64,000 bases of DNA from Amycolatopsis methanolica 239. Its GTDB lineage: Bacteria > Actinomycetota > Actinomycetes > Mycobacteriales > Pseudonocardiaceae. The position numbers and the translations under genes were made by a program. The number at the start of each line of letters is the position of its first letter. The first letter of the stretch is position 1. Location of the stretch: the NCBI RefSeq assembly GCF_000739085.1, contig NZ_CP009110.1:3162001-3226000 (forward strand), written 5' to 3'. The notes beneath the pieces are model-generated. The model saw nothing but the letters and a program-made list of their open reading frames with translations, did no database searches and was not told where the DNA came from. This document shows, one piece after another, positions 9,077 through 18,179 of the stretch.

Positions 9077-10037
9077 CGGGTTCGCCCGCGCGCTGGCCGC
9101 CGCGGTGAAAGCGCCTTCGCTGCACAACACGCAGCCGTGGCGGTTCGAGGTCCGCGGGTCCCGCGTCGACGTCCTGCTCGATCCCGAGCGGGTGCTCCCG
9201 GTGAGCGATCCCGGCGCGCGGCAGGCCAGGCTCGCCTGCGGCGCGGCCGCGTTCAACCTGGTGGCCGCCCTGCGGGGCGAGGGACGCCGGGTGTCGGTGC
9301 GGTTCCTGCCCGGGCCGCGGCGGCTGGTCACCGTGGAGGTGCTGGGCAGGCGCGAGCCCACCGAGGCGGAACGCCGCCTGGCGGCCGCCGTGCACGCGCG
9401 TCACACCAACCGCAGGCCGTTCCAGGACCGGCCGGTGCCCGAGCGCGCTCGCTCGGCTCTCATCGCCGCGGCCCGGGGCGGCGGGGCGGAGCTGCACCTG
9501 CTCGACCGCGGCGCCCGGTACGACGCCGTCGCCGCGCTGGTGCGGCGCGCGGAACGCCTGCAGGAGACCGACGAGCGCTACCTCGGCGAAGCCCGCCGGT
9601 GGACCGGGCGTCCCCGCGGGGAGACCTCCGGGGTTCCGGCGACCGCGGCGGGACCGCCGGCCAGCCCGGTGCCCGCGCTGGCGTTGCGCGAGTTCGAGGG
9701 CAGCCGGGACCTACCGGCGCGTGAATACGAGCAGCAGCCCCTGCTCGGGGTCGTGACCACCCGCCACCCGGGGCAGGACACCAGGGCCGGGTTCGCGGTC
9801 GAGCGGGTCCTGCTCACGGCGACGGTGCACGGGCTGAGCGCCTCGTTCCTGTCCCAGCCGTTCGACGTGCCCGGTCCGCGCGCCGAGCTGGCCGCGCTGT
9901 TCCGGCCCGAGGGCGAGCCGCACACGTTGCTGCGCCTGGGTTTCGGCTTCACCACGCCGGGCGCGCCGCGGCGGCCCGCGGATGAGGTGACCACAGTGGT
10001 CGGCGAGTCCGGAAGGGCCGAAGGGCTCCCCGGGTGA
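9057..10037 (+). CDS. Acg-like nitroreductase-family protein
   Basis: About 326 residues. The opening ADGFARALAAAVKAPSLHNTQPWRFEV is the hallmark of the Acg family (Rv2032/Rv3131 type), degenerate twin-domain nitroreductases that bind FMN and are induced by DosR in mycobacteria. The ARHTNRRPF motif and the C-terminal GLSASFLSQPFDVPGPR block are also present. GTG 9057 is preferred because GGGGGGAG lies 9 bases before it; ATG 9069 is an alternative. The family may sequester flavin rather than catalyse reduction. Confidence 0.9.
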   Translation: MTAPMADGFARALAAAVKAPSLHNTQPWRFEVRGSRVDVLLDPERVLPVSDPGARQARLACGAAAFNLVAALRGEGRRVSVRFLPGPRRLVTVEVLGRREPTEAERRLAAAVHARHTNRRPFQDRPVPERARSALIAAARGGGAELHLLDRGARYDAVAALVRRAERLQETDERYLGEARRWTGRPRGETSGVPATAAGPPASPVPALALREFEGSRDLPAREYEQQPLLGVVTTRHPGQDTRAGFAVERVLLTATVHGLSASFLSQPFDVPGPRAELAALFRPEGEPHTLLRLGFGFTTPGAPRRPADEVTTVVGESGRAEGLPG

Positions 10038-10086
10038 GGCCGCCCGGCCCTGGCCGGCACCGGGCCCGGGACGCGAGAGTCGGAGC

Positions 10087-10881
10087 ATGGCGCGTGAACA
10101 GAAGGCGGTGCTCGCCTGTGTCGACGGATCGGCACGGGCGCTGGACGCGGTGCGCTGGGCGGCGCGGGACGCCGCGTTGCGGAAGCGGCCGTTGCGGCTG
10201 ATCCACGTCGGGGAGAACGCGGACTGCCTCGCCGCGGCCGAGGACGCGGCGGCGGTTCCGGGCGTGGAGATCCGGAGCGGGACGCGAACCGGCCACCCCG
10301 CGGAACGCCTGATCGAGGAATCGGCCACCGCGTCGGTGGTGGTGCTGGGCTCGCACGGGCTCGGCGGGTTCCCCGGCATGCTGCTCGGGTCCGTGGCGGG
10401 CGCGCTCGCGGCGTACGCGCACTGTCCGGTCGTCGTGGTGCGCGGCGCCCCACCGGAGGACGCTCCCGTGGCCGCCGGGATCGACGCCTCGCCGGGCGGT
10501 GACGCGGCACTGGCGTTCGCGCTCGACGAAGCGAACCTGCGCCGCGTGCCGCTGCTCGCGGTGCACACCTGGACCGACATGACGATGGGGGAGACCTGGT
10601 CGGTGCTGCCGATCGACGCCGACTACGGCGCCGTCGCCGAGGACGAGCGCCGCCTGCTGGCCGAGCGGCTCGCCGGGTGGCGGGAGAAGTACCCGGACGT
10701 GGACCTGCGCCCGGTGGTGGTGCGCGACCGTCCGGTGCGCGGGCTGCTCACGGCAGGCCCGGACGCCCAGCTCATCGTGGTGGGCTCGCGCGGGCGCGCC
10801 GATTTCGGCGGTGTGGGGCTGGGTTCGACGAGCCAGGCGCTGCTGCACCACGGCCCGTGCCCGGTGGCGGTCGTCCGGTGA
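10087..10881 (+). CDS. Universal stress protein (tandem USP)
   Basis: 264 residues with two USP domains. Domain 1 runs from VLACVDGSARALDAVRWAARDAAL to GSHGLGGFPGMLLGSVAGAL and PVVVV. Domain 2 runs from VAAGIDASPGGDAALAFALDEANL to [21 protein letters not shown]. Both ATP-binding glycine motifs are intact. The stop overlaps the GTG start of ppk2 (GTGA), so nucleotide sensing and polyphosphate metabolism are in one transcript. No clear ribosome site is seen, and only a weak GGGAC box lies near 10068. Confidence 0.94.
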   Translation: MAREQKAVLACVDGSARALDAVRWAARDAALRKRPLRLIHVGENADCLAAAEDAAAVPGVEIRSGTRTGHPAERLIEESATASVVVLGSHGLGGFPGMLLGSVAGALAAYAHCPVVVVRGAPPEDAPVAAGIDASPGGDAALAFALDEANLRRVPLLAVHTWTDMTMGETWSVLPIDADYGAVAEDERRLLAERLAGWREKYPDVDLRPVVVRDRPVRGLLTAGPDAQLIVVGSRGRADFGGVGLGSTSQALLHHGPCPVAVVR

Positions 10882-11660
10882 GCCTGCGCAGGGACGCCTA
10901 CCGGCGCGAGCTGGTGCGGCTGCAGGGCGAGCTGGTGAAGATCCAGGAGTGGGTCCGCGCCGAGCGCAGGCGGCTCGTGGTGATCTTCGAGGGCCGGGAC
11001 GGCGCGGGCAAGGGCAGCACCGTCAAGCGGGTCACCGAGTACCTCAACCCGCGGGTGGCGCGCATCGTCGCCCTGCCCCGGCCGGACGAGCGGGAGCGCG
11101 GCGAGTGGTACTTCCAGCGCTACGTCGCGCAGCTGCCCGCGGCCGGGGAGATCGTGCTGATGGACCGCAGCTGGTACAACCGCGCGGGCGTGGAACGGGT
11201 CATGGGGTTCTGCACGACCTCCCAGTACCAGCTGTTCCTGCGGCAGTGCCCGATCTTCGAGCGGATGCTCTCCGAGGACGGCATGCTGCTGCGCAAGTAC
11301 TGGTTCTCGGTGAGCCAGGACGAACAGGAGCGCCGCATCCGCGCCCGGCTGGACGACCCGATGCGCCGGTGGAAGCTGTCCCCGGTTGACCTGGACTCGC
11401 TGACCCGGTGGGACGACTACTCGCGCGCCAAGGACGACATGCTCGTCCACACCGACATCGCGGAAGCGCCGTGGCACCTGGTGGACAGCGACGACAAGCG
11501 CGCGGCCCGGATCAACATGATCCATCACCTCGTCACCAGCATCCCGTACATGGAGGTGCCGCCGCCCGCGCTGGAGGTCCCGCCGCGGCCGCCGTCGAAC
11601 TACGTGCGGCCGCCGTCGAACCCGGGCAGCTACGTCCCGGACCACGCGAGCACGCTGTGA
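10878..11660 (+). CDS. ppk2: Polyphosphate kinase 2
   Basis: 260 residues, the usual size for single-domain PPK2. Walker A EGRDGAGKGST lies at residues 38-48, Walker B-type DRSWYNRAGVERVMGF follows, and the lid-region FSVSQDEQERRIRARLDDP and HTDIAEAPWHLVDSDDKRAAR are intact. PPK2 makes NTPs from polyphosphate and NDPs or the reverse; the direction cannot be read from sequence. A proline-rich tail (VPPPALEVPPRPP with a repeated NYVRPPSN-like unit) extends beyond the catalytic core. GTG 10878 overlaps the USP stop. The gene adds a polyphosphate-based ATP source to the phosphoketolase-acetate kinase route. Confidence 0.96.
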   Translation: MSLRRDAYRRELVRLQGELVKIQEWVRAERRRLVVIFEGRDGAGKGSTVKRVTEYLNPRVARIVALPRPDERERGEWYFQRYVAQLPAAGEIVLMDRSWYNRAGVERVMGFCTTSQYQLFLRQCPIFERMLSEDGMLLRKYWFSVSQDEQERRIRARLDDPMRRWKLSPVDLDSLTRWDDYSRAKDDMLVHTDIAEAPWHLVDSDDKRAARINMIHHLVTSIPYMEVPPPALEVPPRPPSNYVRPPSNPGSYVPDHASTL

Positions 11661-11667
11661 GCGCCCG

Positions 11668-12114
11668 CTACTGCGCGGCGTGGGCCGTCATGACGACGAC
11701 CGGGCAGTGGGCGTGCCGGACCACCTGGGTCGCGACGCTGCCCACCAGCAGTTCGGTCAGCGGCCGCGCGCCGTGCGAGCCGACCACGAGCAGGTCGGCG
11801 TCGGCGGAGGCCTTGTTCAGCTCGGTGGCCGGGTCGCCGCTGAGGACGACCTCCTCCACCTCCGGCGCCCCCGGTTCACGGGTCTCCTGGACCGTCGAGT
11901 GCAGCAGGCCGGTGTAGGCGCTGTCGTCGCCGACGGGGATCCGCCCGTGCGGCTGGATGGCGTAGGACGTGCCCGGCAGCAGTTCGTCGCGGACGCGCAC
12001 CAGCATCGCGCGCACCCGGTCCCCCGGCCGCGCCTCCGCCAGCGCCCACCGCAGGGCGGCGCGGCTCTGCGCCGAACCGTCCACGCCGACCACGATCGTG
12101 CGGGATTCGCTCAT
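11668..12114 (-). CDS. Universal stress protein (single domain)
   Basis: 148 residues, one USP domain: TIVVGVDGSAQSRAALRWALAEA at the N-terminus and GSHGARPLTELLVGSVATQVVRHAHCPVVVM at the C-terminus, with the G-x2-G-x9-G(S) ATP motif slightly altered (GSHGARPLTELLVGS). It is convergent with ppk2, only 7 bases apart. An exact copy of the strongest DosR-like box lies 81-94 bases before the ATG at 12114. Confidence 0.94.
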   Translation of the reverse strand: MSESRTIVVGVDGSAQSRAALRWALAEARPGDRVRAMLVRVRDELLPGTSYAIQPHGRIPVGDDSAYTGLLHSTVQETREPGAPEVEEVVLSGDPATELNKASADADLLVVGSHGARPLTELLVGSVATQVVRHAHCPVVVMTAHAAQ

Positions 12115-12194
12115 CGGACTTCCTCCCTGTCAGGCTGCGGCCAGCGTCGCGTGTGGGGGCGGCGCTCCGGCAGGGCAGAACGGACCGGCCGGCG

Positions 12195-12208
12195 GGGACT
12201 TCCGGCCC
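12195..12208. promoter_or_regulatory. DosR-like box, best match
   Basis: GGGACTTCCGGCCC. The identical 14-mer, in reverse orientation, precedes the USP gene at 19.2 kb, and a one-base variant precedes the USP gene at 57.6 kb. Here it lies upstream of the minus-strand USP gene starting at 12114. Confidence 0.7.
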
Positions 12209-12431
12209 CTCCCCGCCGTCCCCGCGGCGGCGACCGAGGAGGACTGCGGCTCACCGACCGCTGGGCCTCGCTGTTCCCGCGGGTCGCCTACCGAGCGGGG
12301 CTGGCATTGCGTTCACGGCCGACCGGGGCACCGGCGACCGGGAGCGCGATCGCCTGCGCCGAGCGGCGGGTCCTGCTGCGTCGCGCCTGGTCCTGACCGC
12401 CGCCCGGCGGGGCCGGAATGCCCCCGGACCC

Positions 12432-12445
12432 GGGACCTTCGTGCC
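12432..12445. promoter_or_regulatory. DosR-like box upstream of DUF4389 gene
   Basis: GGGAC-CTTC-GTGCC lies 66-79 bases before ATG 12511. The left half-site is perfect; the right half keeps GNNCC. Confidence 0.5.
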
Positions 12446-12510
12446 TGGTGACCACGCCACCCTCGCGCGCAGCGTGGGCTTTCGACCGATTCTTCTGCCG
12501 GAGGTGTCCG

Positions 12511-13917
12511 ATGGACGTCCGCATGACCTACCCGGTCCGGGTCGAGGGGAACCTCGCCACCGGGCTGTCCCGGTGGCTGTGGCTGGTGAAGTGGCTGCTG
12601 GTCATCCCGCACCTGGTGGTGCTTTCGTTCCTGTGGCTCGGATTCTTCGTGCTCACCGTGGCCGCGTTCTTCGCGATCCTGGTGACCGGCCGCTACCCCC
12701 GCGCGATCTTCGACTTCAACGTCGGCGTGCTGCGCTGGTCGTGGCGGGTGCAGTTCTACTCCTACAGCGCGCTCGGCACGGACGCCTACCCGCCGTTCAC
12801 GCTCGCCGACGTGCCCGCCTACCCGGCGCGGCTGGAGATCGACTACCCGGAGCGGCTGTCCCGTGGGCTCGTGCTGGTGAAGTGGTGGCTGCTGGCCATC
12901 CCGCACTACATCATCGTCGGGTTGTTCGTCGGCGGCGGCACCTGGCTGCTCGGGTACACCGACGACCGCGGGTTCACCTGGGCGGCGGGCGGCCTGGTCG
13001 GCATCCTGGTGCTGGTGGCCGCGATCGTGCTGCTGTTCACCGGCCGCTACCCGAAGCCGGTCTTCGACTTCGTGCTCGGGATGGACCGCTGGGTGCTGCG
13101 GGTCGCCGCGTACGCCGCGCTCATGACCGACGCCTACCCGCCGTTCCGCCTCGACGTGGGCGCGCACGACCCGGCGGGGCCGGTCACCGAGCCGTCCTCG
13201 CCCGAGCACTGGCAGCCGGCGAACCACCGCTGGACCGGCGGCAAGATCACGTCCGTGGTCGCGGGCGCGGTGCTCGCGCTCACCGCCATGGGCCTGCTCA
13301 CCGGCGGCAGCACGCTGCTGTGGGCGGACCGCGCGGAGCGGGACGCCGACGGCTACCTGTCGGCGTCGAACAGCCTCAGCGCCACCGGCTACGCCATCGC
13401 GACGAAGGACATCGAGCTGGCCGGCACGGCCACCGACTGGAGCGGCATCCAGCGCCTCGTCGGTGACGTGCGGGTGCGGGCGACCGCGGCCGATCCGGCG
13501 ACCCCGGTGTTCATCGGCGTCGCGCCGTCCGCCGCCGCGGCGGGGTTCCTCGCGGGCGCCCAGTACGCCACGGTGACCGACTGGTCCAGCGACCGGTACG
13601 TCGTGCACCAGGGCAACCGCACCCTGCCGGCGCCGGAAACCGCGGGCATCTGGACGGCGCAGGCGAGCGGCGGCGGAACCCAGACGGTGGTGTGGCCGAT
13701 GCGCAGCGGCGACTGGACGGTCGTGGTGATGAACGCCGACGGCTCACCCGGGGTGAACGTGGTGACCGAGATCGGCGCGACGGTGCCCGCCCTCGACGAG
13801 ATCGCCTGGATCGTGATCGGGGTCGGCCTGGTGCTGCTGGCCGGCGGTGTGGCCCTGATCGCGGTGCCGGTGCACCGGGCCGCGCAGCGTCCCGTCGGCG
13901 CGCAGCCGGAGTCCTGA
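12511..13917 (+). CDS. DUF4389-repeat membrane protein
   Basis: 468 residues. Two related N-terminal units each read R-L-SRWLWLVKWLLVIPH / RGLVLVKWWLLAIPH, then a hydrophobic stretch and TGRYPRAIFDFNVGVLRW / TGRYPKPVFDFVLGMDRW. These are tandem DUF4389 domains (about residues 5-95 and 105-200). A further membrane helix lies near residue 250 (VVAGAVLALTAMGLLTGGSTLL), then an extracytoplasmic domain, and a last helix near 430-450. The function is unknown. ATG 12511 follows a good ribosome site (GGAGG). It is 6 bases upstream of the WS/DGAT gene, so the two are probably co-transcribed. Confidence 0.88.
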   Translation: MDVRMTYPVRVEGNLATGLSRWLWLVKWLLVIPHLVVLSFLWLGFFVLTVAAFFAILVTGRYPRAIFDFNVGVLRWSWRVQFYSYSALGTDAYPPFTLADVPAYPARLEIDYPERLSRGLVLVKWWLLAIPHYIIVGLFVGGGTWLLGYTDDRGFTWAAGGLVGILVLVAAIVLLFTGRYPKPVFDFVLGMDRWVLRVAAYAALMTDAYPPFRLDVGAHDPAGPVTEPSSPEHWQPANHRWTGGKITSVVAGAVLALTAMGLLTGGSTLLWADRAERDADGYLSASNSLSATGYAIATKDIELAGTATDWSGIQRLVGDVRVRATAADPATPVFIGVAPSAAAAGFLAGAQYATVTDWSSDRYVVHQGNRTLPAPETAGIWTAQASGGGTQTVVWPMRSGDWTVVVMNADGSPGVNVVTEIGATVPALDEIAWIVIGVGLVLLAGGVALIAVPVHRAAQRPVGAQPES

Positions 13918-13923
13918 CGCGAC

Positions 13924-15300
13924 ATGGAGCGACTGTCCCCGCTCGATCTCGGCATGCTGTGGCCGGACGACTTCGGCTGGCCGGAGGACATCGGTGTGCT
14001 GGCGGTCCTGGACGGGAACCGGACGGCGGGGCACTTCTCCCTCGACCTGGCACGCGAGGTCGTCGGGACGCGTCTCCCGCTGGTCCGCCGGATGCGGCAG
14101 GTCCTGCGGGTGCCGCGGTTCGGGCTGGGCGCGCCGTACTGGACGGATGCGTCCACAGTGGACGTCGATGACCACGTGCGGGCGGCCGAGGTGCCCGCTC
14201 CGGGTGACGACGAGCAGCTCCTGGGCGTGGTCGAGCGGATCCGGCGGCGCCGGCTGGACCGGTCCCGTCCGCTGTGGGAGATGTGGGTGCTGACCGGGCT
14301 GGCGGGCGGCCGCACCGGGCTGTTCGTCCGGCTCCACCACACGATCGCCGACGGGGTCGCCGCGGTCGCGCTGCTCGGTGCGTTCTTCGACCCCGGGCCC
14401 GAGGTGCGCGCCCTCGCTCCGCCCTGGCCGGAGGCTGAGCCGGAACCGACGGTGCCGCAATTGCTGGCGGACAACGCGCGGCGCCGGTGGCGGGAGGTGC
14501 GCCGGGGCGTGTCCGCGCTGGCCCGCCTGCCGGAATCGGTCTCCGCGGTGCGCCAAGCATGGCCGGCGTTCCGGGAGTTCGCCGCGGAGGGACGGGCGCC
14601 GCGGACGAGCCTGAACACGCCGATCGGGCCGGGGCGGCGGTTCGCGCTCGTCCGCGGCGACCTGCCGCTCGCGAAGCGGATCGCGGCCGCGCACGGCGCG
14701 AAGGTCAACGACGTGCTGATGGCGGCGATGTCCGGCGCGCTGCGTGAACTCCTGTGCGCCCGGGGCGAGCCGGTGGACGCACTGGTGCTTCGCGCCTACG
14801 TGCCGGTGTCCCTGCACCGGGAGCCGCGGGACCGGCTCCGCGGCAACTTCGACGGCATGATGCTGGTGCCGTTTCCGGTCGGGGTGGCCGATCCGGTGCG
14901 GCGGCTCGAGATGATCGCCGCCGAGACGGCGAAGCGCAAGAAGCACAAGCGTTCCGCGGGCGGTGGCGCGCTCTTCCGCGTCAGCGCGTTGCAGCGGGCG
15001 GTCATGCGCCGGATGGACCGGCAACGGTGGGCGAACGTCTACGCCGCGAACGTGCCGGGCCCGCCGGAGCCCCTCCACTTCGCGGGTGCGCGCGTGCTGG
15101 AGTTGTTCCCGATCGTGCCGCTGATCGGCAACGTCACCCTCGGCCTCGGCGCGCTGTCCTACGCGGGGCAGCTGGCGATCACGGTCGTGGGCGACGCGGA
15201 CGCCTGCCCGGACGTCGAGGTGTTCGCCCGCGGCGCCGCGCACGCGCTGGACGCGCTCGCGGGCTCCCGCGGCAGGGACTTTGGTCCAGTCGATCGGTGA
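13924..15300 (+). CDS. Wax ester synthase/diacylglycerol acyltransferase (WS/DGAT)
   Basis: 458 residues beginning MERLSPLDLGMLWPDD. The catalytic HHxxxDG motif is present as HHTIADG at residues 138-144, and the conserved C-terminal region has the family's VYAANVPGPPEPLHFAGARV and PLIGNVTLGLGALSYAG blocks. These enzymes make triacylglycerol or wax esters from acyl-CoA at the membrane. Mycobacterial Tgs1 is the DosR-regulated member that stores lipid during hypoxia, which fits this island. Only 6 bases separate it from the DUF4389 gene. Confidence 0.93.
   Translation: MERLSPLDLGMLWPDDFGWPEDIGVLAVLDGNRTAGHFSLDLAREVVGTRLPLVRRMRQVLRVPRFGLGAPYWTDASTVDVDDHVRAAEVPAPGDDEQLLGVVERIRRRRLDRSRPLWEMWVLTGLAGGRTGLFVRLHHTIADGVAAVALLGAFFDPGPEVRALAPPWPEAEPEPTVPQLLADNARRRWREVRRGVSALARLPESVSAVRQAWPAFREFAAEGRAPRTSLNTPIGPGRRFALVRGDLPLAKRIAAAHGAKVNDVLMAAMSGALRELLCARGEPVDALVLRAYVPVSLHREPRDRLRGNFDGMMLVPFPVGVADPVRRLEMIAAETAKRKKHKRSAGGGALFRVSALQRAVMRRMDRQRWANVYAANVPGPPEPLHFAGARVLELFPIVPLIGNVTLGLGALSYAGQLAITVVGDADACPDVEVFARGAAHALDALAGSRGRDFGPVDR
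15275..15288. promoter_or_regulatory. DosR-like box inside the 3' end of the WS/DGAT gene
   Basis: GGGAC-TTTG-GTCCA is a near-perfect inverted repeat and the closest match here to the mycobacterial GGGAC...GTCCC form. It lies about 97-110 bases before ATG 15385 and could drive the small membrane protein and metal ATPase genes. It overlaps coding sequence, so chance is possible. Confidence 0.5.
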
Positions 15301-15384
15301 CGCTCGGCCGCGTCGCGGGGCCGGGCGCACGCGGTTCGCTGGGAGGCGCCGGGCACCGGCATGTGAATCCCCTCGGAGGCGGAC

Positions 15385-15747
15385 ATGGACGAACCCGGAA
15401 CCGGAGCCAGGTCACGGGTGCTCGGGGGACGGCTGTGGGCCGGAGGCGTGGCGAGCGCCTGCGTGGCCGCCCTGGCCTCCGCCGCGGCCGCCCTGGCCGC
15501 GACCGCGCTGCTGCACCTGCTGCTCCTCACCACCCCGCGGGCCCGCGCGTTATTCGGGTGGATCATGGTCCTGCTGACCGCCATCGCGGTGGTGATCCCG
15601 CTCGGGCTGTCGGCGGCGCTGGGCGCCCGCCTCGCCACCGCGATCCTCAACCTGGCCATCGGGTTGTCGATCACGGTGACCCTGAGCGGCGTCGCGGGGG
15701 CGGCGATCGTCCGCGGCACCGCCCCGACGACCCACCGGTACCCGTGA
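15385..15747 (+). CDS. Small four-helix membrane protein (DUF6069-like)
   Basis: 120 residues with about four hydrophobic segments: 18-46 (GGVASACVAALASAAAALAATALLHLLLL), 53-72 with the FGWIMVLLTAIAVVIPL block, 73-85, and 88-110 (LNLAIGLSITVTLSGVAGAAIV). The FGW...INL/LNLAIG pattern resembles DUF6069 proteins, but this is from memory and uncertain. The ribosome site GGAGG precedes ATG 15385. The stop overlaps the ATPase GTG start, so the two are translationally coupled. Confidence 0.8.
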   Translation: MDEPGTGARSRVLGGRLWAGGVASACVAALASAAAALAATALLHLLLLTTPRARALFGWIMVLLTAIAVVIPLGLSAALGARLATAILNLAIGLSITVTLSGVAGAAIVRGTAPTTHRYP

Positions 15748-18020
15748 CGCGGCGCGAACCGCTGCTGCTCGGCGCGGTCGCCGCGCTGCTGGCCGGCGGC
15801 GGACTGGCCTGGCTGCTGGACGCTCCGCGCGTCGGGGACGGGCTGTGGGGCGGCGCCACTGCGGTCGCCCTGGTGCCCACGCTGGCCTGGGTAGCGGCGG
15901 ACCTGCGGGCCCGCCGCTGGGGCGCCGACGTGCTCGCCGTTCTCGCGCTGGCCGGCACGCTCGCGGTCGGCGAGTACCTGGCCGGGGCCGTCATCGCCGT
16001 CATGGTCGCCACCGGCCGGGTCCTGGAGTCGGCAGCGCGGGCCCGCGCCGGGCGCGACCTGTCGGCGCTGCTGCGGCGCAGTCCGCGACTGGCGCGCCTG
16101 CGCCGCGACGGGCGGCTCAGCACCGTTGCCGTGGACGAGGTCCGCCCCGGCGACCGCGTGGTGGTGCGGCCGGGGGAGATCGTTCCGGTGGACGGGGAAC
16201 TGCGCGAACCGGGTGTCTTCGACGAATCGGCGCTCACCGGGGAAGCGGTCCCGGTCGCGCGGCCCGCCGGGGAGGCCGTGCGCAGCGGCGTGGTGAACGC
16301 GGGCGCGGCGACCGACCTGACGGCGCGGTCGAGCGCCGAGCAGAGCACCTACGCCGGCGTCGTCCGGCTGGCCAGGCAGGCCGCGGCGTCGTCCGCGCCG
16401 GTCGCCCGGCTCGCCGACCGCATCGCCGTCTGGTTCCTGCCCGCGGCGCTGCTCATCGCCGCCGTCGCGTGGATCGCCTCGGGCGATCCGGACCGCGCCG
16501 TGGCCGTGCTGGTCACCGCGACGCCCTGCCCGCTGCTCCTCGCGGTCCCGATCGCGATCACCGGCGGGATGTCCAGCGCGTCCCGCGCCGGCGTCGTCGT
16601 CAAGGGCGGCGCGGCCCTGGAACTGCTCGGCCGCGCCCGGACGCTGTTGCTGGACAAGACCGGCACCATCACCGAGGGCGCCCCGCAGGTCCTGGACATC
16701 GTGTGCGCGCCGGGCAGCACCCCCGCCGGGGCGCTGGCGCTGGCGGCCGGCGTGGAGCAGGACTCGCCGCACGTGCTGGCCGGCGCGGTGCTCCGGGCCG
16801 CGCGGGCCGCCGGTGTCGAGCCCGCCCACGCCGAACAGGTCACGGAAGAGCCCGGCCGCGGTGCCTCCGGCCGGGTCGGCGACAACATCGTCCGCGTGGG
16901 CAAGCCACCGGACGACTCGCTGCCGGAGTGGGCGATGGCCGCCGCCCGCCGCGGCAGGCTCGACCTGGCCACCGTGATCTGGGTGGTGCGGGACGACCGG
17001 CTGCTGGCGGCGCTGCTGGTCCGCGACCGGATCCGGCCGGACGCGCCGCGGACGCTGCGCCGGCTGCGCGGCATCGGGCTCGGCTACGTGGTGCTGCTGA
17101 CCGGCGATCGCGTCGACAACGCGCGTGAGGTGGGTGAGCAGCTGGGCCTGGACGAGGTCGTCGCCGGGGCCGGCCCGGCGGACAAGATCGCCCGCGTGCG
17201 GCGTGGCCCCGGGGTGACCGTGATGGTCGGCGACGGCCTCAACGACGCACCGGCCCTCGCCGCGGCCGACGTCGGCATCGCGCTCGGCTCGCGGGGTTCC
17301 ACCGCGGCGGCGCAGGCCGCCGACGCGGTGATCCTGGACGACCGTATCGACCGGCTGGCGGAGTCGGTGGAGATCGCGCGCCGGGCGCGCCGGCTGGCCG
17401 TCCAGAGCGCGGCGGCCGGCACCGTGCTGTCGGCGCTCGCGATGGTCGCCGCCGGGTTCGGGTTGCTGGTCCCGGTCGCCGGGGCCGTGGTGCAGGAGGC
17501 CATCGACGTCGTGGTGATCCTGAACGCGCTGCGGGTCGTGTGGTGGCAGCGGCCCAAGCCGGAGCCTGCCACCGACGTCCTGCTGCACCGATTCGCGCAC
17601 GAGCACGAGGAACTGCTTCCGGCGCGCGCCGCGGTCCGGCAGGCCGCGGACGCGCTGACGCGGGGGACCGGCCCCGAGACCGAAGCCGCGGTGCGGCGCG
17701 CCCACCGGATGCTCGTGGACCGGCTGCTGCCGCACGAACTCGCCGAGGAGACACAGCTCTACCCGGCGCTGGCCGGGATGCTCGGCGCCGAGAGCACCGT
17801 GCCGATGAGCCGGGGACACGCCGAGATCACCCGCCTGACCCGCCGCCTGGGACGCCACCTCGCCGAGGCGCCGGACGGGCTGCGCCCCGACCAGATCGAC
17901 GACCTGCGCGCCACCCTCTACGGTCTGGACGCCGTGCTCACCCTCCACTTCGCTCAAGAGGAGGAGGCGTACTTCTCGCTGGCCGCCGATTCCACCGGGG
18001 ACGGCACGACAAGGCAGTAG
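15744..18020 (+). CDS. Heavy-metal P1B-type ATPase fused to hemerythrin domain
   Basis: 758 residues. The P-type core has the TGEA actuator motif (DESALTGEAVPVA), a TPCP metal-site motif in the transmembrane helix at 260-263 (instead of the common CPC or SPC), the phosphorylation site DKTGTIT with Asp at residue 304, and GDGLNDAP at 496-503. No N-terminal metal-binding domain is present. From about residue 610 a hemerythrin-like four-helix domain follows, with His/Glu ligand candidates in HRFAHEHEE, LLPHELAEE, RGHAEI and LHFAQEEEAYF. Such domains bind a di-iron centre and can sense oxygen or NO. The metal is unknown. GTG 15744 overlaps the upstream stop. Confidence 0.93.
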   Translation: MTRREPLLLGAVAALLAGGGLAWLLDAPRVGDGLWGGATAVALVPTLAWVAADLRARRWGADVLAVLALAGTLAVGEYLAGAVIAVMVATGRVLESAARARAGRDLSALLRRSPRLARLRRDGRLSTVAVDEVRPGDRVVVRPGEIVPVDGELREPGVFDESALTGEAVPVARPAGEAVRSGVVNAGAATDLTARSSAEQSTYAGVVRLARQAAASSAPVARLADRIAVWFLPAALLIAAVAWIASGDPDRAVAVLVTATPCPLLLAVPIAITGGMSSASRAGVVVKGGAALELLGRARTLLLDKTGTITEGAPQVLDIVCAPGSTPAGALALAAGVEQDSPHVLAGAVLRAARAAGVEPAHAEQVTEEPGRGASGRVGDNIVRVGKPPDDSLPEWAMAAARRGRLDLATVIWVVRDDRLLAALLVRDRIRPDAPRTLRRLRGIGLGYVVLLTGDRVDNAREVGEQLGLDEVVAGAGPADKIARVRRGPGVTVMVGDGLNDAPALAAADVGIALGSRGSTAAAQAADAVILDDRIDRLAESVEIARRARRLAVQSAAAGTVLSALAMVAAGFGLLVPVAGAVVQEAIDVVVILNALRVVWWQRPKPEPATDVLLHRFAHEHEELLPARAAVRQAADALTRGTGPETEAAVRRAHRMLVDRLLPHELAEETQLYPALAGMLGAESTVPMSRGHAEITRLTRRLGRHLAEAPDGLRPDQIDDLRATLYGLDAVLTLHFAQEEEAYFSLAADSTGDGTTRQ

Positions 18021-18179
18021 GAGCGGGTATTTCCCCACCCGCAACGGAAAGGGTGCCGCGCGCGCGGCCTGCTCGATGGTTGGTTCCTCAGGTGGCGGAC
18101 CGGGTGCTGGGTGGCGTGACGACGTGCGCCAGCGGGCGGCGCGGCGTGGCGGGGCAGGGCCGGGATGCCACGCGCGGCG

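Larger units (their letters stand above)
12115..12510. other. 396-base divergent intergenic region
   Basis: No supported gene. It separates the minus-strand USP gene from the plus-strand DUF4389 gene and carries one DosR-like box near each: 12195-12208 and 12432-12445. The other open frames here have no recognisable protein content. Confidence 0.6.

Noticed and set aside
10060-10086. DosR-like box before the USP-ppk2 pair
   Set aside because: GGGAC-GCGA-GAGTC keeps only one half-site; too weak to list.
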